A stretch of DNA of 64,000 nucleotides from Aquipseudomonas alcaligenes_A (GCA_048595745.1 CP184361.1); one strand, 5' to 3'; shown: positions 52,058 through 61,855, numbered from the stretch's first letter. The notes: generated from the sequence alone by a model not told the origin. Program-made: numbers and translations.

Positions 52058-55000
52058 ATGATCAACACGTCGCTGTTGCGCAGCCCCGCCATCCTGCTGA
52101 CGCTGTGCGCCGGTATCGCGGTTTCAGCGGCAGGAGCACTGTGGCTGCAGCATGCCAATCAGCGGCAGGCGCAAGAGGCGCTGCAACGGGCAACCGAGCT
52201 GGCAGCCGATGCCGTGCATAAACGCATGCAGCTCTATCAGTACGGCCTCAGGGGCGCGCGCGGGGTCGTTGTCACCAGCGGCCCGCAAGGCCTGAGTCGG
52301 GCGCTCTTCCACCGGTACAGCCAAACACGTGACATTGCGCGCGAGTTCCCAGGTGCCAGAGGCTTCGGCTTTATCCGCCGCGTGCCGCGATCAGCCGAAG
52401 CGTCGTTTCTCAACCAGGCCCGAGCCGACGGCGCACCCGACTTTGCCATCCGCCATCTGGCCGCCCACGATGGCGAGCGTTTCGTGATTCAGTACATCGA
52501 ACCGCAAACACACAATCTGCCCGCCGTCGGCCTGGACATTGCTTCCGAAGACAACCGTCGCGATGCCGCCCTGGCTGCACTGCGCAGCGGTGAAGTGAGA
52601 ATCACCGGCCCCATCACCCTGGTCCAGGCCACGGGTAGCCCGCTGCAATCGTTCCTGGTTCTGCTACCGATCTACGAGACGGTGACGACTCCAGACAGCG
52701 AAGAAGCGCGCATGCGCCATGGCATTGGCTGGAGTTATGCGCCCCTGTTGACCAAGGACGTACTGCACGGCCTGGCGCTGCACAGCCAGGACACGGTGCT
52801 GCGCCTGAGCGACATCACCCGGCAGGACCGCCCCGTGCTGTTCTTCGAGAACGACATGGCCTCCGGCAACAACCGGCCGATCATGCGTCACGCGGTGGAG
52901 CGCGACATTTTCGGGCGCCGCTGGCTCATCGAACTTGCCGCCCACCCGCAGTTCCTGCTGCCGCTCCAGCAGCGTTCCCCCACCACGGTTCTGCTGGTGG
53001 GCATACTGGTCAGCCTGATGCTGGCGACCCTGGCCGGCGCGATCACCATCAACCGGCAGCGCCGCCAGCTGATCAATGTCAGCCAGGCCAAGCTGGCCGC
53101 GATCGTGGAAAGCTCGAGCGATGCCATCATCGGCAAGACGCCCGAAGGTGTGATCAGCAGCTGGAACCGGGGGGCCGAACGGATCTTTGGCTACTCCGCC
53201 GAGCAGGCCATTGGCAGAAACATCCTGGAGCTGCTGGTCCCCAGCCACCTCAACGATGAGGAACTGGACATCCTGCGGCGCATTGCAGCCGGCGAACGCA
53301 TCACCCACCTGGAAACGCAACGGCAACGCCAGGATGGCGAACTGATCGAGGTATCGGCGGCTGTTTCCCCGATTCTCGACGAGAACGGCCGGGTCGTCGG
53401 AGCCTCCACCACCATTCGCGACAACACACGGCAGAAGGCAGCAGAAGCGCGCATCCTCGAACTGAACGCCAGCCTGGAACAGCAGGTTGCAGAGCGCACG
53501 GCGCAGCTGCGCAAATCCAACCTGCTGCTAAACAACGTGCTGGACTCCGCGTCGGAGGTGTCGATCATCGCCACCGATACGGACGGCCTGATCACGCTGT
53601 TCAACCGTGGTGCAGAGCGGATGCTGGGCTACACCGCCGAGGAGATGATCGGCCTGCAGAACCCAGCCATCCTGCACCTGGCCGAGGAAGTGGCGGCGCG
53701 CAGCGAGATGCTCAGCGAGGAAGCGGGATACCCGGTGGAGGGGTTCCGCGTTTTTGTCCACAAGCCCGAGCGAGACGGCGCGGAAACCCGCGAGTGGACC
53801 TATGTTCACAAGAGCGGCCAGCACCTGAAAGTCTCGCTGGCAGTCACCGCCATGCGCGACACACAGGGTTCGGTGGTCGGCTATCTGGGCATTGCCCTCG
53901 ACATCACGCAACGCAAGATCGCGGAGAAACGCCTGGGAGCCCTGCTCGAGACAACCCGAGCCATTCTCGATACGGCAGTCAACCCAGTGCTGACCTTTGA
54001 CCGCGACGGACTGATCCAGCAGCTCAATCCGGCGGCGCGCCGCGCCTTCGGTCTGGGCCACAATGTCTGCGGCAGCCTGCACGAGCTGATAGCCCCGGGC
54101 TCGCGCGAACGCCTGACCCTGCTCATCGACAAGGCGATACACGCCCCGCATACCCACCTCTCCGAAGAGCTCATCGGGCGGCGAGACAACGGCGAGGAGT
54201 TCCCGCTGCAGCTCTCGTTGGGCAGCATGCGCGGCGAAAGGGACATGCTGGTCTGCGTCATCACCGATCTGAGTCAGCAAGTCCAGCTACGCCAGGAACT
54301 GCTGGCCGCCCGCGATCAGCTGCTGATGGCCGCGGAGGTGGCCGAACTGGGTATCTGGACCTGGACCCTGGCCGACAACAGCCTGCAATGGAATGAGCGC
54401 ATGTTCGAGCTTTACCAGCAGCCGCCGGCGCTGCAGCAAAGCGGCCTGAGCTACGAGCACTGGTACTCGCGCGTGCACCCGCAAGACGTCGAGTCCACCG
54501 CCGCAAAGCTGGACGCCGCCGTTCGCAATGAAGGCATCTACGACCCTGTTTTCCGCATCGTCAGACCGGACGGCAGTACCCGCATCATCCAGGCAGGCGC
54601 ACAGGTCGAGCGCGACGCCGATGGCAACGCCATTCGAGTTACCGGCATCAATCTGGACATCACCGCTCAGCATGAAGCCGAGACACGCCTGCGCGAGTCC
54701 CGGGATCGCGCCGATGCCGCCAATGCCGCCAAGAGCGCCTTCCTGGCCAACATGAGTCATGAAATTCGCACGCCGATGAATGCGGTGCTGGGCATGCTGC
54801 AGCTCGTCCAGGCGACCGACCTCAGTCCACGCCAGCTCGATTACGTGCAGAAGGCCCGCAGTGCCGCCCAATCCCTGCTGGGCCTGCTCAACGACATACT
54901 CGACTATTCCAAGATCGAGGCCGGCAAGCTGCACCTCGAACTGCATCCGTTCGAACTTGATCGCCTGATGCGCGACTTGGCAATCGTACTGGCCGGCAAC

Positions 55001-56689
55001 CAGGGCAGCCGAGACGTCGAAGTGATGTTCGATATAGACGCAGCGCTGCCAGGAGCGCTGATTGGGGACAGCCTGCGGCTGCAGCAGATTCTGGTCAATC
55101 TGGCCGGCAATGCCCTGAAATTCACCGAGCGAGGCCAAGTGGTCGTCAGCCTCAAGCAGCTTGAACGACAGGATGACCAGGTCACCCTGAGGGTCGCTGT
55201 CAGCGACACCGGCATCGGCATCGCCCAGGAGCAGCTGCAACGCATCTTCGAGGGATTTACCCAGGCCGAGGCCTCGATCAGCCGGCGCTTTGGCGGCACC
55301 GGACTCGGTCTGGTGATCTGCAAGCGGCTGGCCGAATTGATGGGCGGCACACTGCAGGTGCAGAGCAGCCCCGGGCACGGCAGCCGCTTCTGGTTCGACA
55401 TCACGCTGGCCATTGCAGAGCCGGACTCCCTGCGCAGCAGTTGCCTGGCGGTCGACAGCGACCTGCGCCTGCTGGTGGTTGATGACAACGAAGCGGCACG
55501 CGAGATTCTGCTGAGAACGGTGACCGCACTTGGCTGGCATGCTCAGGGCGTGGACAGCGGCAGCCAGGTGGCGAGCCTGGTAGCCAAGGCGGCAGAGGAG
55601 CAACGCCCGTTCGATATCGTGCTGATGGACTGGCGCATGCCGGACATGGACGGCATGGCGGTCGCGCGCGACCTGCAGCAACGCGGCCCCGGCCGCACAC
55701 CCCTGATTATCATGATCACGGCTTACGGCCGGGAGGTACTCGCCGACATCCAGCAAGAGGGTGAGCCGCCTTTCGCAGCCTTCCTGACCAAACCCGCCAC
55801 CCCGCAACAACTGGCCGAAACCATCCAGCAGGCCCTCTACGACCTGAGCACGCCGACAAAAGCGCCTCAGTATCAGCCATCGACCAGACTCCAGGGGTTG
55901 AGGGTGCTGGTCGTCGAGGACAACGCCCTCAATCGCCAGGTGGCCTACGAACTACTGACGGGTGAAGGTGCCAGCGTGGTGTTGGCCGATGGCGGCCAAG
56001 CCGGCATCGATTCGGTGCTGGCCGAAGGCAGTCGCTTCGACGCCGTGCTGATGGACATTCAGATGCCCGATATCGATGGTCTGGAAGCTACTCGCGAAAT
56101 TCGCCGCCACCCCGAGCAAAGCGAGCTGCCGATCATCGCCATGACCGCCAATGTGTCACAGAGCGACCGCAGCGAATGCCTGCTTGCCGGCATGCAGGAT
56201 CACATCGGCAAACCCATCGATCTCGAGCAACTGGTTTCCACGCTGCTCCACTGGACACGCGGCACCCCTTCAGCCTCGCCGTTCCGAGCAGCATCCGATC
56301 AACTGCTGGAGCCCAGGGATGCCATCATCAAGCGCTTCGGCGGCAATATCGACCTGCTGCGCAACGTGCTGCGTGGCTTCGAGCCAGAGATGCGCAAACA
56401 ATTGCAGGCGTTGCGCGAACACATGGCGGCCGGTGACATCGCACATACCTTGGCGGCGCTGCACACGCTCAAGGGTAGCTCCGCCACCATGGGTGCCCAT
56501 CAGCTTTCACAGTATGCCGCCGCACTGGAAGCGCAACTGAAGCAGCTGGATGAATCCGCGCAACTGGCCTGTCTGGCCCGCAGCGAGATCGGATCAGAGC
56601 TGGAGCAGTTGCTCGACAGCAGCGTGAGCCAGTTGCTGGCCGCCTTCGGCATATCCGCGCCCGCAGACACAGCCACCTCAGGCAGGTGA
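52058..56689 (+). CDS. CHASE-PAS hybrid sensor histidine kinase with two receivers and an Hpt domain
   Basis: A 1,543-residue inner-membrane kinase. Order: membrane helix (about 9-31), periplasmic CHASE sensor (about 65-290, containing GARGFGFIRRVPR), second helix (about 308-330), four PAS domains (about 340-455, 485-620, 630-745, 750-875), HisKA with H901 in NMSHEIRTPMNAVLGM, HATPase (NALKFTERG, SDTGIGIA, GGTGLGLVICKRLAE), receiver 1 (D1191, VLMDWRMPDMDG), receiver 2 (D1333, VLMDIQMPDIDG) and a C-terminal Hpt with H1469 in LHTLKGSSATMG. It is a complete phosphorelay in one chain, probably passing phosphate to the two upstream response regulators. The CHASE ligand is unknown. Confidence 0.94.
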   Translation: MINTSLLRSPAILLTLCAGIAVSAAGALWLQHANQRQAQEALQRATELAADAVHKRMQLYQYGLRGARGVVVTSGPQGLSRALFHRYSQTRDIAREFPGARGFGFIRRVPRSAEASFLNQARADGAPDFAIRHLAAHDGERFVIQYIEPQTHNLPAVGLDIASEDNRRDAALAALRSGEVRITGPITLVQATGSPLQSFLVLLPIYETVTTPDSEEARMRHGIGWSYAPLLTKDVLHGLALHSQDTVLRLSDITRQDRPVLFFENDMASGNNRPIMRHAVERDIFGRRWLIELAAHPQFLLPLQQRSPTTVLLVGILVSLMLATLAGAITINRQRRQLINVSQAKLAAIVESSSDAIIGKTPEGVISSWNRGAERIFGYSAEQAIGRNILELLVPSHLNDEELDILRRIAAGERITHLETQRQRQDGELIEVSAAVSPILDENGRVVGASTTIRDNTRQKAAEARILELNASLEQQVAERTAQLRKSNLLLNNVLDSASEVSIIATDTDGLITLFNRGAERMLGYTAEEMIGLQNPAILHLAEEVAARSEMLSEEAGYPVEGFRVFVHKPERDGAETREWTYVHKSGQHLKVSLAVTAMRDTQGSVVGYLGIALDITQRKIAEKRLGALLETTRAILDTAVNPVLTFDRDGLIQQLNPAARRAFGLGHNVCGSLHELIAPGSRERLTLLIDKAIHAPHTHLSEELIGRRDNGEEFPLQLSLGSMRGERDMLVCVITDLSQQVQLRQELLAARDQLLMAAEVAELGIWTWTLADNSLQWNERMFELYQQPPALQQSGLSYEHWYSRVHPQDVESTAAKLDAAVRNEGIYDPVFRIVRPDGSTRIIQAGAQVERDADGNAIRVTGINLDITAQHEAETRLRESRDRADAANAAKSAFLANMSHEIRTPMNAVLGMLQLVQATDLSPRQLDYVQKARSAAQSLLGLLNDILDYSKIEAGKLHLELHPFELDRLMRDLAIVLAGNQGSRDVEVMFDIDAALPGALIGDSLRLQQILVNLAGNALKFTERGQVVVSLKQLERQDDQVTLRVAVSDTGIGIAQEQLQRIFEGFTQAEASISRRFGGTGLGLVICKRLAELMGGTLQVQSSPGHGSRFWFDITLAIAEPDSLRSSCLAVDSDLRLLVVDDNEAAREILLRTVTALGWHAQGVDSGSQVASLVAKAAEEQRPFDIVLMDWRMPDMDGMAVARDLQQRGPGRTPLIIMITAYGREVLADIQQEGEPPFAAFLTKPATPQQLAETIQQALYDLSTPTKAPQYQPSTRLQGLRVLVVEDNALNRQVAYELLTGEGASVVLADGGQAGIDSVLAEGSRFDAVLMDIQMPDIDGLEATREIRRHPEQSELPIIAMTANVSQSDRSECLLAGMQDHIGKPIDLEQLVSTLLHWTRGTPSASPFRAASDQLLEPRDAIIKRFGGNIDLLRNVLRGFEPEMRKQLQALREHMAAGDIAHTLAALHTLKGSSATMGAHQLSQYAAALEAQLKQLDESAQLACLARSEIGSELEQLLDSSVSQLLAAFGISAPADTATSGR

Positions 56690-56801
56690 AACAAACCACG
56701 CACGTTGCCCGCGCATCGCCAGCGCGCTTGCGTCGGGCCGGTGAACGCTGCACGCTGACAGCCTATTCCCCAATTGCACTGCTCCACACCGAGGAACGCT
56801 C

Positions 56802-57479
56802 ATGCGAGTTATCACCACCCTGACTACCGGCCTGCTGCTATCGGCCAGCGCCTTTGCCCTGTCCCTCTCCGACCTGACCCAAAGCGATGCCAGCGGTGGC
56901 CTGAAGGATGCACTGACCCAGGGCGCGCAGATCGCCGTCAAGCAGCTCGGCAAGCCGGGCGGCTTCAGCGACAACGACGAAGTGCGCATCGAACTGCCGG
57001 GCAAACTCGGCAAGGCCGCGCAGACCATGAAAATGATGGGCATGGGCGAACAGGTCGAGGAGCTGGAAGCGAGCATGAACAAGGCCGCCGAAGCCGCCGT
57101 GCCGCAGGCCCAGGCGATCCTGGTGGACGCGGTGAAGAAAATGACCGTATCCGATGCCAAGGCCATCCTCGCCGGCGGCGAGGACTCCGCCACCCAGTAC
57201 CTGAACAAGAGCAGCCGCGAGCAGATCCGCGCCAAGTTCCTGCCCATCGTCAAGCAGGCCACCGACAAGGTCGGCGTCGCCCAGCAGTACAACAGCTTTG
57301 CCGGCCAGGCGGCCGCCCTCGGCGTGGTCGATGCGAAGAGCGCCAACGTCGAGAACTACGTGACCGAGAAAGCCCTGGACGGCCTGTTCAAGATGATCGC
57401 CGAGCAGGAAGCGAGCATCCGCCAGAACCCGGCCGGCGCAGCCACCAGCCTGGCGAAGAAGGTGTTTGGCGCGCTGTAA
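56802..57479 (+). CDS. DUF4197 family exported protein
   Basis: A 225-residue precursor with a signal peptide (MRVITTLTTGLLLSASAFA) and a helical DUF4197 domain: LSDLTQSDASGGLKDALTQG, AVKQLGKPGGFSDNDEVRI, LPGKLGKAAQTMKMMGMGEQ and AILAGGEDSATQYL. Members are periplasmic or lipoprotein-like and of unknown function. GAGGA lies seven bases before the ATG. It is 112 bases after the hybrid kinase, so it may be separately transcribed; a strong terminator at 57605-57632 follows beyond a REP pair. Confidence 0.9.
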   Translation: MRVITTLTTGLLLSASAFALSLSDLTQSDASGGLKDALTQGAQIAVKQLGKPGGFSDNDEVRIELPGKLGKAAQTMKMMGMGEQVEELEASMNKAAEAAVPQAQAILVDAVKKMTVSDAKAILAGGEDSATQYLNKSSREQIRAKFLPIVKQATDKVGVAQQYNSFAGQAAALGVVDAKSANVENYVTEKALDGLFKMIAEQEASIRQNPAGAATSLAKKVFGAL

Positions 57480-57539
57480 GGAGATCGGCGACACGAACTG
57501 GCGGCAGCCTGATCCTCTAGCCTGCTCACGATGTCTGCC

Positions 57540-57597
57540 GTAACCCGGATGCAATCCGGGAAGCAGGCCACTCAGCCCCGGATTGCATCCGGGCTAC
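57540..57597. repeat. REP inverted pair
   Basis: CCCGGATGCAATCCGGG (57544-57560) and CCCGGATTGCATCCGGG (57577-57593) are near-identical palindromes in opposite orientation; with flanking GTAA/CTAC they match over 21 bases with one difference. This is the common CCCGGATNGCATCCGGG-type extragenic repeat of Pseudomonas, arranged as a tail-to-tail doublet (REPIN-like). Confidence 0.75.
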
Positions 57598-57604
57598 AGA
57601 AAGC

Positions 57605-57632
57605 AAAAGCCCGGCAGATGCCGGGCTTTTTT
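57605..57632 (+). terminator. Rho-independent terminator after DUF4197 gene
   Basis: AAAAGCCCGGC / GCCGGGCTTTT makes an 11-base perfect stem with an AGAT loop and runs into TT on the plus strand. It lies about 125 bases after the DUF4197 stop and would end that transcript; the A-run on the other side allows function on putA transcripts as well. Confidence 0.85.
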
Positions 57633-57874
57633 GTGGCCGGGCTTGTGGCCCTGCCGGGTGCCGGAACGAGCCGGCCTGGGGTCGTAACGCCTCGTACCGG
57701 GCGGGTAAGCCCCCACGGTGGGTGTACGCGGCGTGGCGCCGGGCGGAGATCCGCCGGCACCGGGAGTGGGCGCCTCGCGGCGCCCGGAAACTGAAGGTGT
57801 CGCGACAGCATGCCAGGGAAAGCTTTCAGCACGCTTTCCCTGACGCGACCTGTTCGGTCAGCTATCGCGGGGTT

Positions 57875-60800
57875 TCAACCGATGGTCATCAGGCTGGCGT
57901 TGCCGCCGGCCGCCGCGGTGTTCACGCTCAGCGCATGCTCGATCAGCAGGCGCTCCAGCGGAATGTCGGTTTCGCCCTTGTTCAGGCCGTGCACGCTGAC
58001 GATGGCGCCCTTGCGCTGGGCCGCCAGCTGGCTGACCTCGCGCAGCTGGTCGGAGTCGCCGTGATGGAGGATGGCGTCGAACTCGACATCGATCGCCGTC
58101 CAGTCGGCCACGGTGGCGATGCGCTTCTGCACCTCCTTGGGCAGCGCGGCGAGCAGCTCGCGCTGGCGCTCCGGCAGCAACGCATGGCTGCCAACGGCCA
58201 GGGTCGCGGCCAGTTGCGCCAGCAGGTCGCCACGCTCCTCGGCCAGGCACAGTACACGCTCACGCGGCAGCAGGGTGTAGGTGTTGCGCTCACCGGTCGG
58301 GCCGGTCAGTACATGGCTGGTGTAGCTCTGCGACAGTTCGCCGTACTGCTGGAACAGCGCGGCCACGGCCGGCTCCTCCTTGGTTGCCCAGGTGGCGAAG
58401 GCGGCACGCGCCTTCTCCAGTTCGGCCGGAGCGCCCAGGGCATGTACGTTGTCGCCCTTGAGCTGCTGGGCCACGGCATCCTGCGGGCGGGTCGACAGCA
58501 GGCGATACAGGTACAGCGGGCCACCGGCCTTCGGACCGGTACCGGAGAGGCCTTCCCCCCCGAACGGCTGCACGCCGACCACGGCGCCAACGATGTTGCG
58601 GTTGACGTAGAGGTTGCCGACCTTGGCGCCATCCACCACCTGGGCGATGGTCTCGTCGATGCGGGTATGCACGCCGAGGGTCAGGCCGTAGCCGCTGTCG
58701 TTGATCTGCTGCAGCAGGTTGCCCAGCTCGGCGCGCGGGTAGCGCACCAGGTGCAGCACGGGACCGAAGATTTCGCGCTTCATCTCGTCGAAGCTGTCCA
58801 GTTCGATCAGGGTCGGCAGCACGAAGGTGCCGCGCTTGATCTCGTCGGCATCGGCGCGGGCAGCCTGGAACACCTTGCGGCCCTTCTCGCGCATGGTGGC
58901 GATGTGCGCTTCGATACCGGCCTTGGCCTCGGCGTCGATCACCGGGCCGATGTCGGTGTGCAGGCGCTCCGGCGAGCCGATGCGGTACTCGGCCATGGCG
59001 CCCTTGAGCATCTCGATCACGCGGTCGGCCACGTCATCCTGCACGCACAGCACGCGCAGGGCCGAGCAACGCTGGCCGGCACTGTCGAAGGCGGAGCTGA
59101 CCACATCGACCACCACCTGCTCGGCCAGGGCCGAGGAGTCGACGATCATGGCGTTGAGGCCGCCGGTCTCGGCGATCAGCGGAATGGTGCGACCCTGTGC
59201 GTCCAGGCGCCCGGCGATGTTGCGCGCGAGGATGCCGGCCACCTCGGTGGAGCCGGTGAACATCACGCCGCGCACGCGCTCGTCACCCACCAGGCGGGCG
59301 CCGACGGTTTCGCCGCGCCCCGGCAGCAGCTGCACGGCACCGCCGGGCACGCCGGCATCGAGGAGGATGCGCACGGCCTGGGCAGCGATCAGCGGGGTCT
59401 GCTCGGCCGGCTTGGCCAGTACGGTATTGCCGGCAGCCAGCGCGGCAGCCACCTGACCGGTGAAGATCGCCAGCGGGAAGTTCCACGGGCTGATGCACAC
59501 CACCGGGCCTAGCGGGCGGTGGCTGTCGTTGCCAAAGGCACGGGCCTGGGCGGCGTAGTAGCGCAGGAAGTCGACCGCCTCGCGCACCTCGGCGATGGCG
59601 TTGGCAAAGGTCTTGCCAGACTCACGCACCAGCAGACCCATCAGTTGCTGGATTTCTGCTTCCATGCGGTCGGCGGCGCGCTCCAGTACGGCGGCGCGCT
59701 CGGCGGCCTGGGTCGACTGCCAGATCTGCCCGCTGGCCTGGGCGCAGAGGATCGCGCTCTTGACGTCGGCCTCGCTGGCCTCGTGCACATGGCCGACCAG
59801 GTCGCGGTGATCGGCCGGGTTGCGCACCGGTTCGGCCGGCCCCGGGTTCGGCGTGTCGCAGCCGAGGATCGGCGCGGCAACATAGGCGGTGTTGGTGGAC
59901 GACAGCAACGCCGAACTCAGCGAGCCCAGGCGATGTTCGTTGGCCAGGTCGATGCCTTCGGAGTTCAGGCGCGCGTCGCCGTACAGGTCACGCGGCAGCG
60001 GAATGCGCGGGTGCGGCAGACCGAGGGTGCCTTCCTGCGCGGCCATGCGCTCGACCTGCTCGACCGGGTCCAGCACCAGTTCCTTGAGGGAAATGCTGTG
60101 GTCGGCGATGCGGTTGACGAAGCTGGTGTTGGCGCCGTTTTCCAGCAGGCGACGGACCAGGTAGGCCAGCAGCGTTTCGTGGCTGCCGACGGGGGCGTAG
60201 ATGCGGCACGGCCGGTTGAACTTGCCGTCGGCGACCTTGCCCACCACCTGCTCGTACAGCGGCTCGCCCATGCCGTGCAGGCACTGGAACTCGTACTGGC
60301 CCGGGTAGTAGTTCTGCCCGGCGATCTGGTAGATGGCCGACAACGAGTGGGCGTTGTGGGTGGCGAACTGCGGGTAGATGGCTTCCGGCACGGCCAGCAG
60401 CTTGCGTGCGCAGGCGATGTAGGAGATGTCGGTGTAAGGCTTGCGGGTGTACACCGGGTAGCCTTCCAGGCCTTCGACCTGGGCGCGCTTGATCTCGCTG
60501 TCCCAGTAGGCGCCCTTGACCAGACGGATCATCAGGCGATGGCGGCTGCGCTTGGCCAGGTCGATGACGTAGTCGATCACGTACGGGCAGCGCTTCTGGT
60601 AGGCCTGGATGACGAAGCCGATGCCGTTCCAGCCGGCCAGCTCGGGGGCGAAGCACAGGCGCTCGAGCAGATCGAGGGAGATTTCCAGGCGGTCGGCTTC
60701 CTCGGCGTCGATGTTCAGGCCGATGTCGTATTGCTTGGCCAGCTTGGTCAGGCCCAGCAGGATCGGGTACAGCTCGTCCATCACGCGGTCGTACTGGGCG

Positions 60801-61810
60801 CGGCTGTAGCGCGGGTGCAGCGCGGACAGCTTGATCGAGATGCCCGGGCCTTCGTAGATGCCGCGGCCATGCGAGGCCTTGCCGATGGCGTGAATGGCCT
60901 GCTCGTAGGAGGCCAGGTAACGCTTGGCATCGTCCTCGGTCAGCGCGGCTTCGCCGAGCATGTCATAGGAGTAGCGGAAGCCCTTGCTCTCCATGCTGGA
61001 GGCATTGGCCAGGGCCTCGCCGATGGTCTCGCCGGTGACGAACTGCTCACCCATCAGGCGCATGGCCATGTCCACGCCCTTGCGGATCACCGGCTCGCCG
61101 CTCTTGGCGATGATGCGGTTGAGCGCCGAAGTCATGCCGGCTTCGTTGTGGGTGGACACCAGTTTGCCGGTGATCAGCAGGCCCCAGCTGGCGGCGTTGA
61201 CGAACATCGACGGGCTCTGGCCGAGGTGCTGGCTCCAGTTGCCGTTGGCGATCTTGTCGCGAATCAGCGCATCGCGCGTGGCCTTGTCCGGGATGCGCAG
61301 CAGCGCCTCGGCCAGGCACATCAGCGCCACGCCTTCCTGCGACGACAACGAGAATTCCTGCAGCAGGCCCTGCACCAGGCCCTGGCGGCCGCCGGCGCTC
61401 TTCTGGTTGCGCAGCTTCTCGGCGATGCCGAGGGCCATCTTCTGGGTGGCTTCGGCCTGATCCTGCGGCAGGCGCGCCTGCTCCAGCAGCATCGGCAGCG
61501 CCTCGGTCTCCGGGCGGCGGTAGGCACCGGTGATGGCCGCGCGCAGCACGGACTGCGGCAGGATGCTTTCGGCGAAGTCGAGGAATACCTGCAGGGCCTG
61601 CTCGCCCAGGTTCTCCACCGCCTCTTCGCCGGCCGCAGCTGCCAGGCCGGAATGCTCGGCCGGGGTCAGGCCACCTTCCACCTGCTCCAGATAGTTGAAG
61701 ATCGCTTGCTTGATCAACCAGTGCGGTGTGCGATCAAGGGACTGGGCAGCTTGCTTCAGACGTTCACGGGTGGCGTCGTCGAGTTTCACGCCAAGGGTGG
61801 TGGTGGCCAT
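57875..61810 (-). CDS. putA: Trifunctional proline dehydrogenase / P5C dehydrogenase / transcriptional repressor PutA
   Basis: Oxidises proline to glutamate through P5C. The 1,311-residue protein opens with a ribbon-helix-helix DNA-binding domain (TLGVKLDDATRERLKQAAQS, residues 5-45), continues with the FAD-dependent proline dehydrogenase barrel (about 180-520; ARKLLAVPEAIYPQFATHN, YEFQCLHGMGEPLYEQV), then the NAD-dependent aldehyde dehydrogenase domain (about 570-1030; CISPWNFPLAIFTGQVAAAL, FTGSTEVA, AETGGLNAMIVDSSAL, catalytic Cys in GQRCSALRVL) and a C-terminal domain. The RHH means it represses transcription when proline is scarce. Three matching operators lie just upstream. AGGA precedes the ATG. 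Confidence 0.98.
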   Translation of the reverse strand: MATTTLGVKLDDATRERLKQAAQSLDRTPHWLIKQAIFNYLEQVEGGLTPAEHSGLAAAAGEEAVENLGEQALQVFLDFAESILPQSVLRAAITGAYRRPETEALPMLLEQARLPQDQAEATQKMALGIAEKLRNQKSAGGRQGLVQGLLQEFSLSSQEGVALMCLAEALLRIPDKATRDALIRDKIANGNWSQHLGQSPSMFVNAASWGLLITGKLVSTHNEAGMTSALNRIIAKSGEPVIRKGVDMAMRLMGEQFVTGETIGEALANASSMESKGFRYSYDMLGEAALTEDDAKRYLASYEQAIHAIGKASHGRGIYEGPGISIKLSALHPRYSRAQYDRVMDELYPILLGLTKLAKQYDIGLNIDAEEADRLEISLDLLERLCFAPELAGWNGIGFVIQAYQKRCPYVIDYVIDLAKRSRHRLMIRLVKGAYWDSEIKRAQVEGLEGYPVYTRKPYTDISYIACARKLLAVPEAIYPQFATHNAHSLSAIYQIAGQNYYPGQYEFQCLHGMGEPLYEQVVGKVADGKFNRPCRIYAPVGSHETLLAYLVRRLLENGANTSFVNRIADHSISLKELVLDPVEQVERMAAQEGTLGLPHPRIPLPRDLYGDARLNSEGIDLANEHRLGSLSSALLSSTNTAYVAAPILGCDTPNPGPAEPVRNPADHRDLVGHVHEASEADVKSAILCAQASGQIWQSTQAAERAAVLERAADRMEAEIQQLMGLLVRESGKTFANAIAEVREAVDFLRYYAAQARAFGNDSHRPLGPVVCISPWNFPLAIFTGQVAAALAAGNTVLAKPAEQTPLIAAQAVRILLDAGVPGGAVQLLPGRGETVGARLVGDERVRGVMFTGSTEVAGILARNIAGRLDAQGRTIPLIAETGGLNAMIVDSSALAEQVVVDVVSSAFDSAGQRCSALRVLCVQDDVADRVIEMLKGAMAEYRIGSPERLHTDIGPVIDAEAKAGIEAHIATMREKGRKVFQAARADADEIKRGTFVLPTLIELDSFDEMKREIFGPVLHLVRYPRAELGNLLQQINDSGYGLTLGVHTRIDETIAQVVDGAKVGNLYVNRNIVGAVVGVQPFGGEGLSGTGPKAGGPLYLYRLLSTRPQDAVAQQLKGDNVHALGAPAELEKARAAFATWATKEEPAVAALFQQYGELSQSYTSHVLTGPTGERNTYTLLPRERVLCLAEERGDLLAQLAATLAVGSHALLPERQRELLAALPKEVQKRIATVADWTAIDVEFDAILHHGDSDQLREVSQLAAQRKGAIVSVHGLNKGETDIPLERLLIEHALSVNTAAAGGNASLMTIG

Positions 61811-61855
61811 TGCTTATCCTGTTTCGGTTGAGTGCGCTGCGGCGCGTGGCGGAAG

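Larger units (their letters stand above)
57480..57874. other. 395-base convergent intergenic region DUF4197 / putA
   Basis: In order it holds a REP inverted pair (57540-57597), a strong terminator (57605-57632), and then about 220 GC-rich bases with several stable hairpins (for example GGGCGCC / GGCGCCC at 57768-57785 and AGGGAAAGC / GCTTTCCCT at 57815-57841) ending at the putA stop. Both genes finish here, so it is not a promoter for either. I recognise no protein or known RNA in the last 220 bases. Confidence 0.55.

Noticed and set aside
57722..61831. Two long plus-strand frames covering putA
   Set aside because: Antisense to putA; only the first 50 codons, which lie in the structured intergenic stretch, are of interest, and they have no recognisable start signal.
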